Positions 51,073-59,248 are shown, counted from the first letter of the stretch. The stretch is DNA of 64,000 bases from Marinibacterium sp050389775 (GCF_050389775.1 NZ_CP177144.1:1612001-1676000), one strand, 5' to 3'. Program-made: numbers and translations. Notes: a model not told the origin generated them from the sequence alone.

Positions 51073-53373
51073 ATGTCCGACCGCAAGGATCTACTGACCT
51101 CGACCCATTGGGGCACCTACCGGGTGGATACGTCGGGCGGGCGGATCACCGCCATGCGGCCCTTTGAACATGATCCCGATCCCTCGCCCATCGGGCCGGG
51201 CATCCTGGACGTGCTGGACGGGCCGACGCGGATCAGGCGGCCGGCAGTGCGCCGGTCCTGGCTGGACCACGGCCCCGGCGCGCGGGGCGACCTGCGGGGC
51301 GCGGAGCCCTTTGTCGAGGTCAGCTGGGACGAGGCCGAGCGCCTGGTGGCCGACGAGCTGAACCGGGTGCGGACCCTGCATGGCAATGCGTCGATCTATG
51401 CCGGGTCCTATGGCTGGGCCTCGGCCGGGCGGTTCCACCATGCCCAGAGCAACCTGAAGCGCTTTCTCAATTGCATTGGCGGGTTCACCCGGTCGGTCAA
51501 TACCTACAGCTTTGCCGCCGGCGAGGTCATCGTGCCCCATGTGATGGGGCATTTCTACAACCTGGTCTACGATGCCACCAGCTGGCGGTCGATCGTGGCC
51601 GAGACCGACCTTTTCGTGGCCTTCGGGGGCGTGCCCCTCAAGAACGGCCAGATCGCCCAGGGCGGGGTCGGCGCCCATGTCCAGCGCGAGGCGATGACGG
51701 CCGCGACCGAAGCCGGCGTGCGCTTTGTCAACATCTCGCCCTTGCGGTCGGACGTGATGGAGGATGCCGGGGCCGAATGGCTGGCACCGCGGCCCTCGAC
51801 CGACACGGCGCTGATGCTGGCCCTGTGCCAGACGCTGATGGCCGAGGGGCTGCATGATGCAGGTTTCCTGGCGCGGTACACCACCGGGTTCGACCGGTTC
51901 GCGGCCTACCTGGCCGGCGAGGGCGACGGGGTGGTCAAGGATGCGGATTGGGCGGCCGCGATCTGCGATCTGCCGGCCGATGTGATCCGGGGCCTGGCCC
52001 GGCGGATGGTCGGCGGGCGGACGATGATTTCGATCAGCTGGTCGCTGACCCGGCAGGATCACGGCGAGATGGCCTATTGGGCGGCGATTGCCCTGGCCGC
52101 GATGGTCGGCCAGATCGGGCTGCCTGGCGGGGGCATCGGCTTTGGCTATTCGGCGGTCAATGCCATCGGCAACGACCTGCACGACCTGCCGGTCATCGCC
52201 CTGCCGCAGGGGCAGAATCCGGTGACGGGCTTTGTGCCCGTGGCGCGGATCACCGACATGCTGGAAAATCCCGGCGGGGCCTTTGAATTCGACGGCCGGC
52301 AGCTGACCTATCCCGATGCGCGGCTGGTCTGGTGGGCCGGGGGCAACCCGTTCCACCACCACCAGGACCTGAACCGCATGCGTCGGGCCTGGGCCCGGCC
52401 CGAGACGGTGATCGCCAATGAATGGTGCTGGAACGCGCTGGCCAAACATGCCGATATCGTGCTGCCCTGCACGGTGCCCCTGGAACGGACCGACCTGGCG
52501 CTGACCAACCGCGATCCCTGGCTGGCCCGAATGGACAAGGTTGTCGAACCGGCGGGCGAGGCGCGTGACGATCACGCGATCTTTGCCGGGATCGCCCGGC
52601 AGCTGGGCGTCGAAGAGGCCTTTACCGAGGGACGCTCGCCCGAGGAATGGCTGCGCTGGATCTATGACCGTACCCGCCAGAACGCCGCGGCGATGGAGAT
52701 CGAGCTGCCTTCGCTGGAAGAACTGCGCGAAAAGGGGACCCACAAGATCCCGGCCCCGGCCGAGCCGCATGTCATGCTGGCGGGGTTTCGTGCCGATCCG
52801 GAGGGCGCGCCGCTGGACACGCCGTCGGGGCGGATCGAGCTGTTTTCCGAGGTGATCGCGGGGTTCGGCTATGACGATTGTCCGCCGCACCCGGCCTGGC
52901 TGGAGCCGGTGGAATGGCTGGGCGGCGGGGATGGCCTGCACCTGATGTCGAACCAGCCGAAGGGCAAGCTGCATTCCCAGCTGGACCACGGGGCGCATTG
53001 CCGGTCGTTGCGGCCCGACGGGCGCGAGGTGCTGACTTTGCACCCGGCGGATGCGGCGGCGCGGGGGATTGCGGCGGGCGATCGTCTGCGGGTCTACAAC
53101 GATCGCGGCTGGTGCCTGGCCAGCGCGGCGCTGTCCGAAGGCGTGCGGCCGGGGGTGGTGCAGATGTCGACGGGGGCTTGGTATGACCCGGCGGTGGATG
53201 CCGAGGGGCGGCCGGGCTGCCGGCATGGCAATCCGAACGTTCTGACCCTGGACAAGGGCACGTCGCGGCTGGCGCAGGGGCCGATTGCGCATTCCTGCAT
53301 GGTCGAGGTGGTGCGCGATGACAGCGGGATGGAGCCCGCGCCCTTCGAGCCGCCGGTTCTGGTGGAGAGGTAG
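51073..53373 (+). CDS. Molybdopterin oxidoreductase, DMSO reductase family (BisC/TorZ-like)
   Basis: A 766-residue bis-MGD enzyme. YAGSYGWASAGRFHHAQ contains Tyr113 and Trp115, equivalent to Tyr114 and Trp116 of Rhodobacter DMSO reductase, and Ser146 (in NTYSFAAGE) falls at the spacing of its Mo-ligand Ser147. The cofactor-binding C-terminal segment (LMSNQPKGKLHSQLDHG, LHPADAAARGI, VQMSTGAWYDP) is intact. There is no Tat leader and no N-terminal Fe-S cysteine motif, so it should be cytoplasmic like BisC. It would reduce an S- or N-oxide, or act on a specific catabolite. It is 181 bases after the DUF3237 gene. Confidence 0.92.
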   Translation: MSDRKDLLTSTHWGTYRVDTSGGRITAMRPFEHDPDPSPIGPGILDVLDGPTRIRRPAVRRSWLDHGPGARGDLRGAEPFVEVSWDEAERLVADELNRVRTLHGNASIYAGSYGWASAGRFHHAQSNLKRFLNCIGGFTRSVNTYSFAAGEVIVPHVMGHFYNLVYDATSWRSIVAETDLFVAFGGVPLKNGQIAQGGVGAHVQREAMTAATEAGVRFVNISPLRSDVMEDAGAEWLAPRPSTDTALMLALCQTLMAEGLHDAGFLARYTTGFDRFAAYLAGEGDGVVKDADWAAAICDLPADVIRGLARRMVGGRTMISISWSLTRQDHGEMAYWAAIALAAMVGQIGLPGGGIGFGYSAVNAIGNDLHDLPVIALPQGQNPVTGFVPVARITDMLENPGGAFEFDGRQLTYPDARLVWWAGGNPFHHHQDLNRMRRAWARPETVIANEWCWNALAKHADIVLPCTVPLERTDLALTNRDPWLARMDKVVEPAGEARDDHAIFAGIARQLGVEEAFTEGRSPEEWLRWIYDRTRQNAAAMEIELPSLEELREKGTHKIPAPAEPHVMLAGFRADPEGAPLDTPSGRIELFSEVIAGFGYDDCPPHPAWLEPVEWLGGGDGLHLMSNQPKGKLHSQLDHGAHCRSLRPDGREVLTLHPADAAARGIAAGDRLRVYNDRGWCLASAALSEGVRPGVVQMSTGAWYDPAVDAEGRPGCRHGNPNVLTLDKGTSRLAQGPIAHSCMVEVVRDDSGMEPAPFEPPVLVER

Positions 53374-54160
53374 GAACCGGGCAGCGGGCAAACGCTCCCA
53401 CCCGCCCACCCCGCGTTCGCCCGCTGCCCGGGTGGCGGGTGTTATTGTGTTGTACATGGGGGCTGGTTTTGGGGGCGATCACGGGGAACATGGGCGTTGG
53501 CCGGGCGGGAGTGATCGTGGCGAGGCAAGCGGTAGTCAGGCGGTGTTGATCACTTTGAAGCCAGGTATCGGTCCGCCTGGTATGGTCATATCGAACGCGA
53601 GCGTCGGGTCAGTGCGATTACATCGACTACCTGTGTCGACCTGAAGGAGGTGATCCCGCCGCAGTAGGGGCGCTGAAATGGCGAGCGTGTAGGTGTTGGA
53701 CGCAGACATCGGTCTGGCGGTCGCGATCTTGTCGAGCGCGGGCGTCGATATGCCGGGCGTGATCCAGTCGAAGGAGAGGGATCGAATGCGCCGGTGTGAT
53801 CACGTTGGACGGAGGCAGTGGTCTGGTGGTCGCGACTTCACCGAAAGTGGGCATCGCCGGGGGTATCCCGTCGAAGGCAGGCGCTGAAATGGCGGGCGTG
53901 GTGGCGTTGGATGCAGGCGTCGGCCTGGTGGTCGCGATCTCATCGAGCGCTAGCATCGGCTTGACGGGTGTGATCCGGTCGACGGCACGTTCCGAGCAGG
54001 TGAGCGCGACAATGTTGAACACAGGTGTGGGTCCGACGGTTGTGATCACATCGAACGCCAACGCCGGTTGCAAGGGCTGATCACATCCAATGCGGGTGTC
54101 GGGCTGACGCGTGTGATCATCAAAAACGGCGCGGGGCCAATGGCGACCGCGCCGTGATCG
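53374..54160. repeat. Large gap with ~105-base degenerate repeats
   Basis: The longest non-coding stretch of the window (787 bases). A unit of about 105 bases starting GCGCTGAAATGGCG recurs at about 53670 and 53881, with a more diverged copy between (53784-53880) and partial copies to 54115. Shared words are GGTCTGGYGGTCGCGA, GCGTCGGCCTG and GTGATCC. Each unit looks like two half-units of about 48 bases. Open frames (for example 53796-54080) encode Gly/Val/Ala-rich repeats without a ribosome site and are not called as genes. Confidence 0.8.
53644..53664 (+). other. Match to the complement of the 16S rRNA 3' end
   Basis: The 21 bases here agree at 20 positions with the complement of the universal 16S rRNA tail (AAGGAGGTGATCC, one mismatch, then GCCGCAG). 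The first 13 bases are a complete extended Shine-Dalgarno, yet the nearest start (ATG at 53679) opens only a four-codon frame. It lies at the beginning of the degenerate repeat array and may be chance, since GTGATCC is part of the repeat consensus. Confidence 0.5.
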
Positions 54161-55132
54161 TCACGCTGCGATCTGTTTGGCCTTCTCGACCAGCACCTCG
54201 GCCTGGCGGATCGAGGCATAGTCGATCAGCCGGCCATCCAGCGATACCGCGCCCTTGCCGGCGGCTTCGGCCTCGGCCATGGCCGCCAGGATGCGGTTGG
54301 CCTTGTCGACCTCGGCGGCCGAGGGGCTCATGACCTCGTTGGCCAGCGCGACCTGGCTGGGGTGGATGGCCCATTTCCCCTCGCATCCCAGCACTGCCGC
54401 CCGCCGTGCCGCGGCCCGATAGCCGTCGGGATCCTGGAAATCCCCGAACGGCCCGTCGATCGGCCGCAGACCGTTGGCCCGGGCCGCAACGACCATCCGC
54501 GCCAGCGCGTAATGCCACATGTCGCCCCAATGTTCCGCCCGCGTGCCATCGCCCAGCGGATCCGTCAGCACGGCGTAATCCGGGTTCACGCCGCCGATTA
54601 TCGTTGTCCGTGCCCGGGTCGAGGCCGCGTAATCGGCCACCCCGAAATGCAGGCTCTCGTTGCGCGGCGATGCGCCGGCGATCTCGGACACGTTCTGCAT
54701 GCCGAGCGCCGTTTCGATGATATGTTCAAATCCGATCCGCTTGCTGCGCCCCTTTGCATCCTCGATCTGTGTCACCAGCATGTCGACCGCATAGACATCC
54801 GCCGCCGTGCCGACCTTGGGCAGCATGATGAGGTCGAGCCGTTCGCAGGCCTCGACCACGTCGACCACGTCACGGTACATGTAATGCGTGTCCAGCCCGT
54901 TAATGCGGATCGACATCGTCTTGGCGCCCCAGTCGAGGTCGTTCAGCGCTGTGATCACATTTCTCCGGGCCTGGTCCTTTTCATCCGGCGCGACGGCATC
55001 CTCGAGATCGAGGAAGATCACGTCGACATCGGATTTCGCCGCCTTCTCAAAGAGTTGCGGTTGCGATCCGGGCACGGCCAACTCGCTGCGGTTCAGCCGG
55101 GCAGGGGCCTGGCGGATGGTGTGAAAGCTCAT
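54161..55132 (-). CDS. mcl1: Malyl-CoA / beta-methylmalyl-CoA lyase
   Basis: A 323-residue CitE/HpcH-fold lyase, close in length to Mcl1 of Rhodobacter. Key segments: NRSELAVPGSQPQLFEKAAKSDVDVIFLDLEDAVAPDEKDQAR, MSIRINGLDTHYMYRDVVD, IMLPKVGTAADVYAVD, FEHIIETALGM, GVADYAASTRARTT and CEGKWAIHPSQVALANEVMSPS. It cleaves L-malyl-CoA to acetyl-CoA and glyoxylate (and beta-methylmalyl-CoA to propionyl-CoA and glyoxylate). The ATG at 55132 was chosen for its AGAGGAGT site. Divergent malate thiokinase genes nearby would supply malyl-CoA. Confidence 0.95.
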   Translation of the reverse strand: MSFHTIRQAPARLNRSELAVPGSQPQLFEKAAKSDVDVIFLDLEDAVAPDEKDQARRNVITALNDLDWGAKTMSIRINGLDTHYMYRDVVDVVEACERLDLIMLPKVGTAADVYAVDMLVTQIEDAKGRSKRIGFEHIIETALGMQNVSEIAGASPRNESLHFGVADYAASTRARTTIIGGVNPDYAVLTDPLGDGTRAEHWGDMWHYALARMVVAARANGLRPIDGPFGDFQDPDGYRAAARRAAVLGCEGKWAIHPSQVALANEVMSPSAAEVDKANRILAAMAEAEAAGKGAVSLDGRLIDYASIRQAEVLVEKAKQIAA

Positions 55133-55206
55133 GACATGGGCACTCCTCTTGCCATTCGTCGGGAAATGACGGGCAGGAAAAGGCCGGCTGGGCGAGTCTG
55201 TCAAGA

Positions 55207-55246
55207 AATTTTATTACATACGAAAGTATACTGAAGCAATAAAATT
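55207..55246. promoter_or_regulatory. AT-rich nested inverted repeat upstream of mcl1
   Basis: AATTTTATT (55207-55215) and AATAAAATT (55238-55246) are perfect inverted copies, and between them ATAC-GAAA-GTAT (55218-55229) forms an inner repeat. The AT content contrasts sharply with the surrounding GC-rich DNA. It begins 2 bases after the regulator's stop on the minus strand and lies 75-114 bases before the mcl1 ATG, so it could be that gene's terminator, the mcl1 promoter/operator, or both. Confidence 0.55.
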
Positions 55247-55247
55247 A

Positions 55248-55883
55248 TCATTCAGTTCCGGGGCTGCGGGCGGCGTAATAGAAGGCGATGGCCTGCGCCC
55301 GATTCCGTACCGACAGCTTCTCGTAGAGGTTCGACAGGTGGAACTTGACCGTGTTGGTCGAGATCCCCAGCTCCTGGGCCAGCTCCTTGTTGGTCAGCCC
55401 CTTGGCCAGCGCATCGAGGATCTGGCGTTCCTTGCGCGACAGGGTCTGGATCGGGTCCTGCTGCAACTCGCGGACGTCGATGAAGGGAAAGACCATGCTG
55501 CCGGCGGCCACCGACAGGCAGGTCTGCAACAGGCTTTCCACGTCGCCCGACCGCGAGGCAAAGCCCGCCGCGCCGGCCGACATGGCCATGCGCGGCAGGT
55601 CGTTGGCCGCGTGGCCATAAACCACCAGCCGGGGCGCCGCGGCGTGATCGCGCAGCACTTCGATCAGCTTGGCGCCGCCGAGCGCGGGCAGGTTCCAGTC
55701 GATCACGCCGACCTGCACCGGCACGCGCATCACCGTGCCCAGGAAGCCTTCGGCCGTGGACGAGGTGGCCACCAGCGAAAACCGGGGATCGCGATCGAAC
55801 AATTCGCTCATGGCCGACAGGACCAGCGGGTTGGCATCGGCCAGCATGATGTCGATGGGCTTGTCGTCGGGTAGGGTAACCAT
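55248..55883 (-). CDS. LuxR-family regulator with receiver domain
   Basis: A 211-residue regulator. The receiver domain retains the phospho-acceptor position Asp62 (VIDWNLPALGG), but the usual acidic pair near residue 13 reads LADANP instead of DDH/DE, so metal-dependent phosphorylation may be weak. The C-terminal LuxR helix-turn-helix is TLSRKERQILDALAKGLTNKELAQELGISTNTVKFHLSNLYEKL. No sensor kinase is adjacent. Lying between mcl1 and mtkAB, with palindromes on both sides, it is a good candidate local regulator of malyl-CoA metabolism. Confidence 0.92.
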   Translation of the reverse strand: MVTLPDDKPIDIMLADANPLVLSAMSELFDRDPRFSLVATSSTAEGFLGTVMRVPVQVGVIDWNLPALGGAKLIEVLRDHAAAPRLVVYGHAANDLPRMAMSAGAAGFASRSGDVESLLQTCLSVAAGSMVFPFIDVRELQQDPIQTLSRKERQILDALAKGLTNKELAQELGISTNTVKFHLSNLYEKLSVRNRAQAIAFYYAARSPGTE

Positions 55884-55964
55884 TTGTTATCCTTTGCCTC
55901 TCTCCACAAAACCTACCCGTTTGGGTGGGGGATCTGCTGCATACATCGGCATACTTGCCAGAAT

Positions 55965-55984
55965 GGATGGGAATTTTCCCATCC
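55965..55984. promoter_or_regulatory. Palindrome between the LuxR-type gene and mtkA
   Basis: GGATGGGAATTTTCCCATCC has perfect 9-base arms around TT. It lies 82 bases from the regulator's ATG and 151 bases before mtkA, in the divergent control region, and is the strongest dyad there. A nearby GGCATACTTGCC (55948-55959) shares the ATACTT word with the AT-rich element at 55207-55246. Likely operator; binding factor inferred only. Confidence 0.55.
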
Positions 55985-56134
55985 TTTTAGATGCCTGAAA
56001 GCAGGAGTAAGGAATGTTGCGGAAATCCTCAAGGTAAGATTATTTCGTCTTCACCCTGTCGGAGCCGCCACAGCCGCGGCCCGGCCGGGCAGGGCCCCCC
56101 GAGGGGCCTGACGGTCAAGGGAAGGAGGAGCCCG

Positions 56135-57331
56135 ATGGACATTCACGAGTACCAGGCCAAGGAGATCCTGGCCAAGTTCGGGGTGGAAACCCCGCCGGGC
56201 GCGCTGGCCTACAGCCCGGAACAGGCGGCCTACCGGGCGCGCGAACTGGGCGGCGAGCTCTGGGTCGTCAAGGCCCAGGTCCATGCCGGCGGGCGGGGCA
56301 AGGCCGGGGGCGTGACGCTGTGCCGGAGCGATCACGAGATCCAGGATGCCTGCGAGGGCCTCTTTGGCAAGAAACTGGTGACGCACCAGACCGGCCCGGC
56401 GGGCAAGGGCATCTACCGGGTCTATGTCGAGGCCGCCGTGCCGATCGCCCGCGAGATCTACCTGGGCCTGGTGCTGGACCGGTCGAGCCAGCGGGTGATG
56501 ATCGTGGCCTCAAGCGAAGGCGGCATGGAGATCGAGGACATCTCGGCCCAGCGGCCCGACAGCATCGTGCGGTCGATCGTCGAACCGGCGGTCGGGCTGC
56601 AGGATTTCCAGGCCCGCGAGATCGCCTTCAAGCTGGGGCTGGAACCGGGGCTGGTGCAGAACATGGTGCGCACACTGCACGGCTGTTACCGGGCCTTCAC
56701 CGAGCTTGACGCGACCATGGTCGAGATCAACCCGCTGGTCGTCACGCGCGACAACCGCGTGCTGGCGCTGGATGCCAAGATGACCTTTGACGACAACGCG
56801 CTGTTCCGCCATCCGCAGGTGGCCGAGCTGCGCGACAAGAGCCAGGAGGACCCGCGCGAGAGCCGGGCCGCCGACCGGGGGCTGAGCTATGTCGGGCTGG
56901 ACGGCAATATCGGCTGCATCGTCAACGGCGCCGGGCTGGCCATGGCCACGATGGACACGATCAAGCTGGCCGGGGGCGAGCCTGCGAACTTTCTCGACAT
57001 CGGCGGCGGGGCGACGCCCGAACGCGTGGCCAAGGCCTTTCGGCTGGTCATGTCCGACGACAATGTCCAGGCCGTGCTGGTCAACATCTTCGCGGGGATC
57101 AACCGCTGCGACTGGGTGGCCGAAGGCGTGGTCCAGGCGCTGCGCGAGGTGCAGGTCGAGGTGCCCGTGGTGGTGCGCCTGGCGGGCACCAATGTCGAGG
57201 CCGGCCAGAAGATCCTGGCCAAGTCGGGCCTGCCGATCATCCGGGCGGGCACGTTGATGGAAGCGGCGGAACGGGCGGTCGGCGCCTGGTCGTCCGACCT
57301 GAACCAGAACACACGCGTGAGGGCTGTCTGA
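56135..57331 (+). CDS. mtkA: Malate-CoA ligase (malate thiokinase) beta subunit
   Basis: A 398-residue SucC-like ATP-grasp protein: MDIHEYQAKEILAKFGVETPPG, VVKAQVHAGGRGKAGGVTLC, RSSQRVMIVASSEGGMEIEDI, DATMVEINPLVVTRDNRVLALDAKMTFDDNALFRHPQ, GLSYVGLDGNIGCIVNGAGLAMATMD, FLDIGGGATPERV. GAAGGAGGAG precedes the ATG. The same fold serves SucC, but the adjacency to mcl1 and absence of TCA genes favour MtkA, which makes malyl-CoA from malate, ATP and CoA. Cotranslated with mtkB (TGATG). Confidence 0.9.
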   Translation: MDIHEYQAKEILAKFGVETPPGALAYSPEQAAYRARELGGELWVVKAQVHAGGRGKAGGVTLCRSDHEIQDACEGLFGKKLVTHQTGPAGKGIYRVYVEAAVPIAREIYLGLVLDRSSQRVMIVASSEGGMEIEDISAQRPDSIVRSIVEPAVGLQDFQAREIAFKLGLEPGLVQNMVRTLHGCYRAFTELDATMVEINPLVVTRDNRVLALDAKMTFDDNALFRHPQVAELRDKSQEDPRESRAADRGLSYVGLDGNIGCIVNGAGLAMATMDTIKLAGGEPANFLDIGGGATPERVAKAFRLVMSDDNVQAVLVNIFAGINRCDWVAEGVVQALREVQVEVPVVVRLAGTNVEAGQKILAKSGLPIIRAGTLMEAAERAVGAWSSDLNQNTRVRAV

Positions 57332-58221
57332 TGAGCATTTTCCTTGATCGCAACACCCCGGTCATCGTCCAGGGCATCACCGGGCGGATGGCCCGGTTCC
57401 ACACCCGCGAGATGCTGGATTACGGCACCAATGTCGTCGGCGGCGTGGTGCCCGGCAAGGGCGGCGAGACGGCCGAGGGCCTGCCGGTCTTTGACACGGT
57501 GAAGGAAGCCGTCGAGGCCACCGGCGCCGAGGCCAGCCTGGTCTTTGTGCCGCCGCCCTTCGCGGCCGACAGCATCATGGAAGCGGCGGACGGGGGCATC
57601 CGCTATTGCGTCTGCATCACCGACGGCATCCCGGCCCAGGACATGATCCGGGTGAAACGCTACATGTACCGCTATCCCCGGGACCGGCGGATGGTGCTGA
57701 CCGGGCCGAACTGCGCCGGCACGATCAGCCCGGGCAAGGCGCTGCTGGGCATCATGCCGGGCCATATCTACCTGCAGGGCCCGGTGGGCGTGATCGGCCG
57801 GTCGGGCACGCTGGGCTACGAGGCGGCGGCCCAGCTCAAGGCCCATGGCATCGGCATATCGACCAGCGTGGGCATCGGCGGTGATCCGATCAACGGGTCC
57901 AGCTTTCGCGACATCCTGCGCCGGTTCGAGGATGACGGCGAGACCGAGATCATCTGCATGATCGGCGAGATCGGCGGCCCGCAGGAGGCCGAGGCCGCGG
58001 CCTATATCCGCGACCACGTGACCAAGCCCGTGGTGGCCTATATCGCCGGGCTGACCGCGCCCAAGGGCCGGACGATGGGCCATGCCGGGGCGATCATCTC
58101 GGCCTTCGGGGAAAGCGCGTCGGAAAAGGTCGAGATCCTCAGCGAGGCCGGGGTCAGCGTGGCCGAGAACCCGGCGGTGATCGGCGACACGATCGCCCGG
58201 GTCATGGGGAGGGCGGCGTGA
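57331..58221 (+). CDS. mtkB: Malate-CoA ligase (malate thiokinase) alpha subunit
   Basis: A 296-residue SucD-like CoA-ligase subunit: FLDRNTPVIVQGITGRMARFHTREMLDYGTNVVGGVVPGKGG (CoA-binding Rossmann), TGPNCAGTISPGKALLGIMPG, GVIGRSGTLGYEAAAQL, GIGGDPINGSSFRDIL and GRTMGHAGAI with His251, the phosphohistidine position. It completes malate thiokinase with MtkA. Its last codons overlap the next gene by 4 bases, so the dehydrogenase-like protein is part of the same operon. Confidence 0.9.
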   Translation: MSIFLDRNTPVIVQGITGRMARFHTREMLDYGTNVVGGVVPGKGGETAEGLPVFDTVKEAVEATGAEASLVFVPPPFAADSIMEAADGGIRYCVCITDGIPAQDMIRVKRYMYRYPRDRRMVLTGPNCAGTISPGKALLGIMPGHIYLQGPVGVIGRSGTLGYEAAAQLKAHGIGISTSVGIGGDPINGSSFRDILRRFEDDGETEIICMIGEIGGPQEAEAAAYIRDHVTKPVVAYIAGLTAPKGRTMGHAGAIISAFGESASEKVEILSEAGVSVAENPAVIGDTIARVMGRAA

Positions 58222-59192
58222 TGGCCCGGCCCCAGGTCTTCCTGACCCGGCGCTGGCCGGATGCCGTCGAGGCCCGGCTGATGGAGCGCTATGACGTGGT
58301 GGTCAATCGGTCCGATCGCCAGCTGGGCCTGTTCCAGTTCCGCGAGGCCCTGCGCCGCTACGATGCCGTGCTGCCCTGTGCCACAGACCATTTCACCGAG
58401 GAAACGCTGGACGTGCCCGGGGCGCGGGCGCGGATCCTGGCCAGCATGGGCACGGGCCACGGCCATATCTGCACGGCCGCCGCCGCGCGGATGGGCATGA
58501 TCGTGACCCATACGCCCGACGTGGTGTCGGAGTGCATTGCCGACCTGGCCATGACGCTGATGCTGATGGTTGCCCGCCGCACGGGCGAGGGCGAACGCGA
58601 GATCCGGGCCGGGCGCTGGACCGGCTGGCGGCCGACCCACCTGGTCGGCACGCGGGTGTCGGGCAAGGTGCTGGGGCTGGTGGGGTTCGGCCGGGTCGGC
58701 CAGGCCGTGGCCCGGCGGGCGCATCACGGGTTCGGCATGGATGTGATCGTTGTCGATCCGCGGACCATCCCGGCCGGGACCCTGGCCGCAACCGGAGCGC
58801 GGCAGGTCGCCAGCCTGGCCGAGCTGCTGCCGCAATGTGATGTCGTGTCGCTGCATTGCCCGGGCGGGCCGCAGACCCGCCAGATGATCGGCGGGGCCGA
58901 GTTCGACCTGATGCGGCCGGGGGCCTTCCTGGTCAACACGGCCGATGCCGGGCTGATCGACGAACACGCGCTGATCCAGGCGCTCAGCTTCGACACGATC
59001 GGCGGGGCGGCGCTGGACCTGTGCGACGGCGGGCCGCGCATCGCCCCGGCGTTGCTGGAGTGCGACAACCTGGTGATGCTGCCCCAGATGGGCAATGCCA
59101 CCCGCGAGGCGCGCGAGGCCATGGGCGAACGGGTGATGGCCAATCTCGACGATTTCTTCGAGGGCCGCGACCCGCGCGACCGGGTGACCTGA
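58218..59192 (+). CDS. D-2-hydroxyacid dehydrogenase homologue lacking catalytic residues
   Basis: A 324-residue protein with the full fold of glyoxylate/hydroxypyruvate reductases. The dinucleotide motif GLVGFGRVGQAVARRA is intact. However, the three catalytic residues of the family are all changed: the NTAR-G arginine is Asp243 (NTADAG), the glutamate of the E-P motif is Gly272 (LDLCDGGP), and the histidine of P-H-x-G-S-A-T is Gln290 (LPQMGNAT). The substrate loop GVGxDHID also reads GTGHGHIC. The frame is clean, so this is not a decayed gene. It may be a sensor, a scaffold, or an enzyme with new chemistry. A serine-cycle-type hpr would be expected at this place beside mtkAB. Confidence 0.9.
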   Translation: MMARPQVFLTRRWPDAVEARLMERYDVVVNRSDRQLGLFQFREALRRYDAVLPCATDHFTEETLDVPGARARILASMGTGHGHICTAAAARMGMIVTHTPDVVSECIADLAMTLMLMVARRTGEGEREIRAGRWTGWRPTHLVGTRVSGKVLGLVGFGRVGQAVARRAHHGFGMDVIVVDPRTIPAGTLAATGARQVASLAELLPQCDVVSLHCPGGPQTRQMIGGAEFDLMRPGAFLVNTADAGLIDEHALIQALSFDTIGGAALDLCDGGPRIAPALLECDNLVMLPQMGNATREAREAMGERVMANLDDFFEGRDPRDRVT

Positions 59193-59248
59193 GCGGCGCG
59201 CCATGGGCTCCCCCCGGGGCATCGGGCCGCATATGGCCCGCGCCCCCC

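Noticed and set aside
53796..54080. A 94-residue Gly/Val/Ala-rich frame in the 53.4-54.1 kb gap
   Set aside because: Its repeats mirror the DNA repeat, the GTG start lacks a properly spaced ribosome site, and it resembles no known family.
56135..58221. sucCD (succinyl-CoA synthetase) instead of mtkAB
   Set aside because: The fold cannot separate them by eye, but the adjacency to mcl1 and a hydroxyacid-dehydrogenase homologue, with no TCA-cycle neighbours, favours malate thiokinase.
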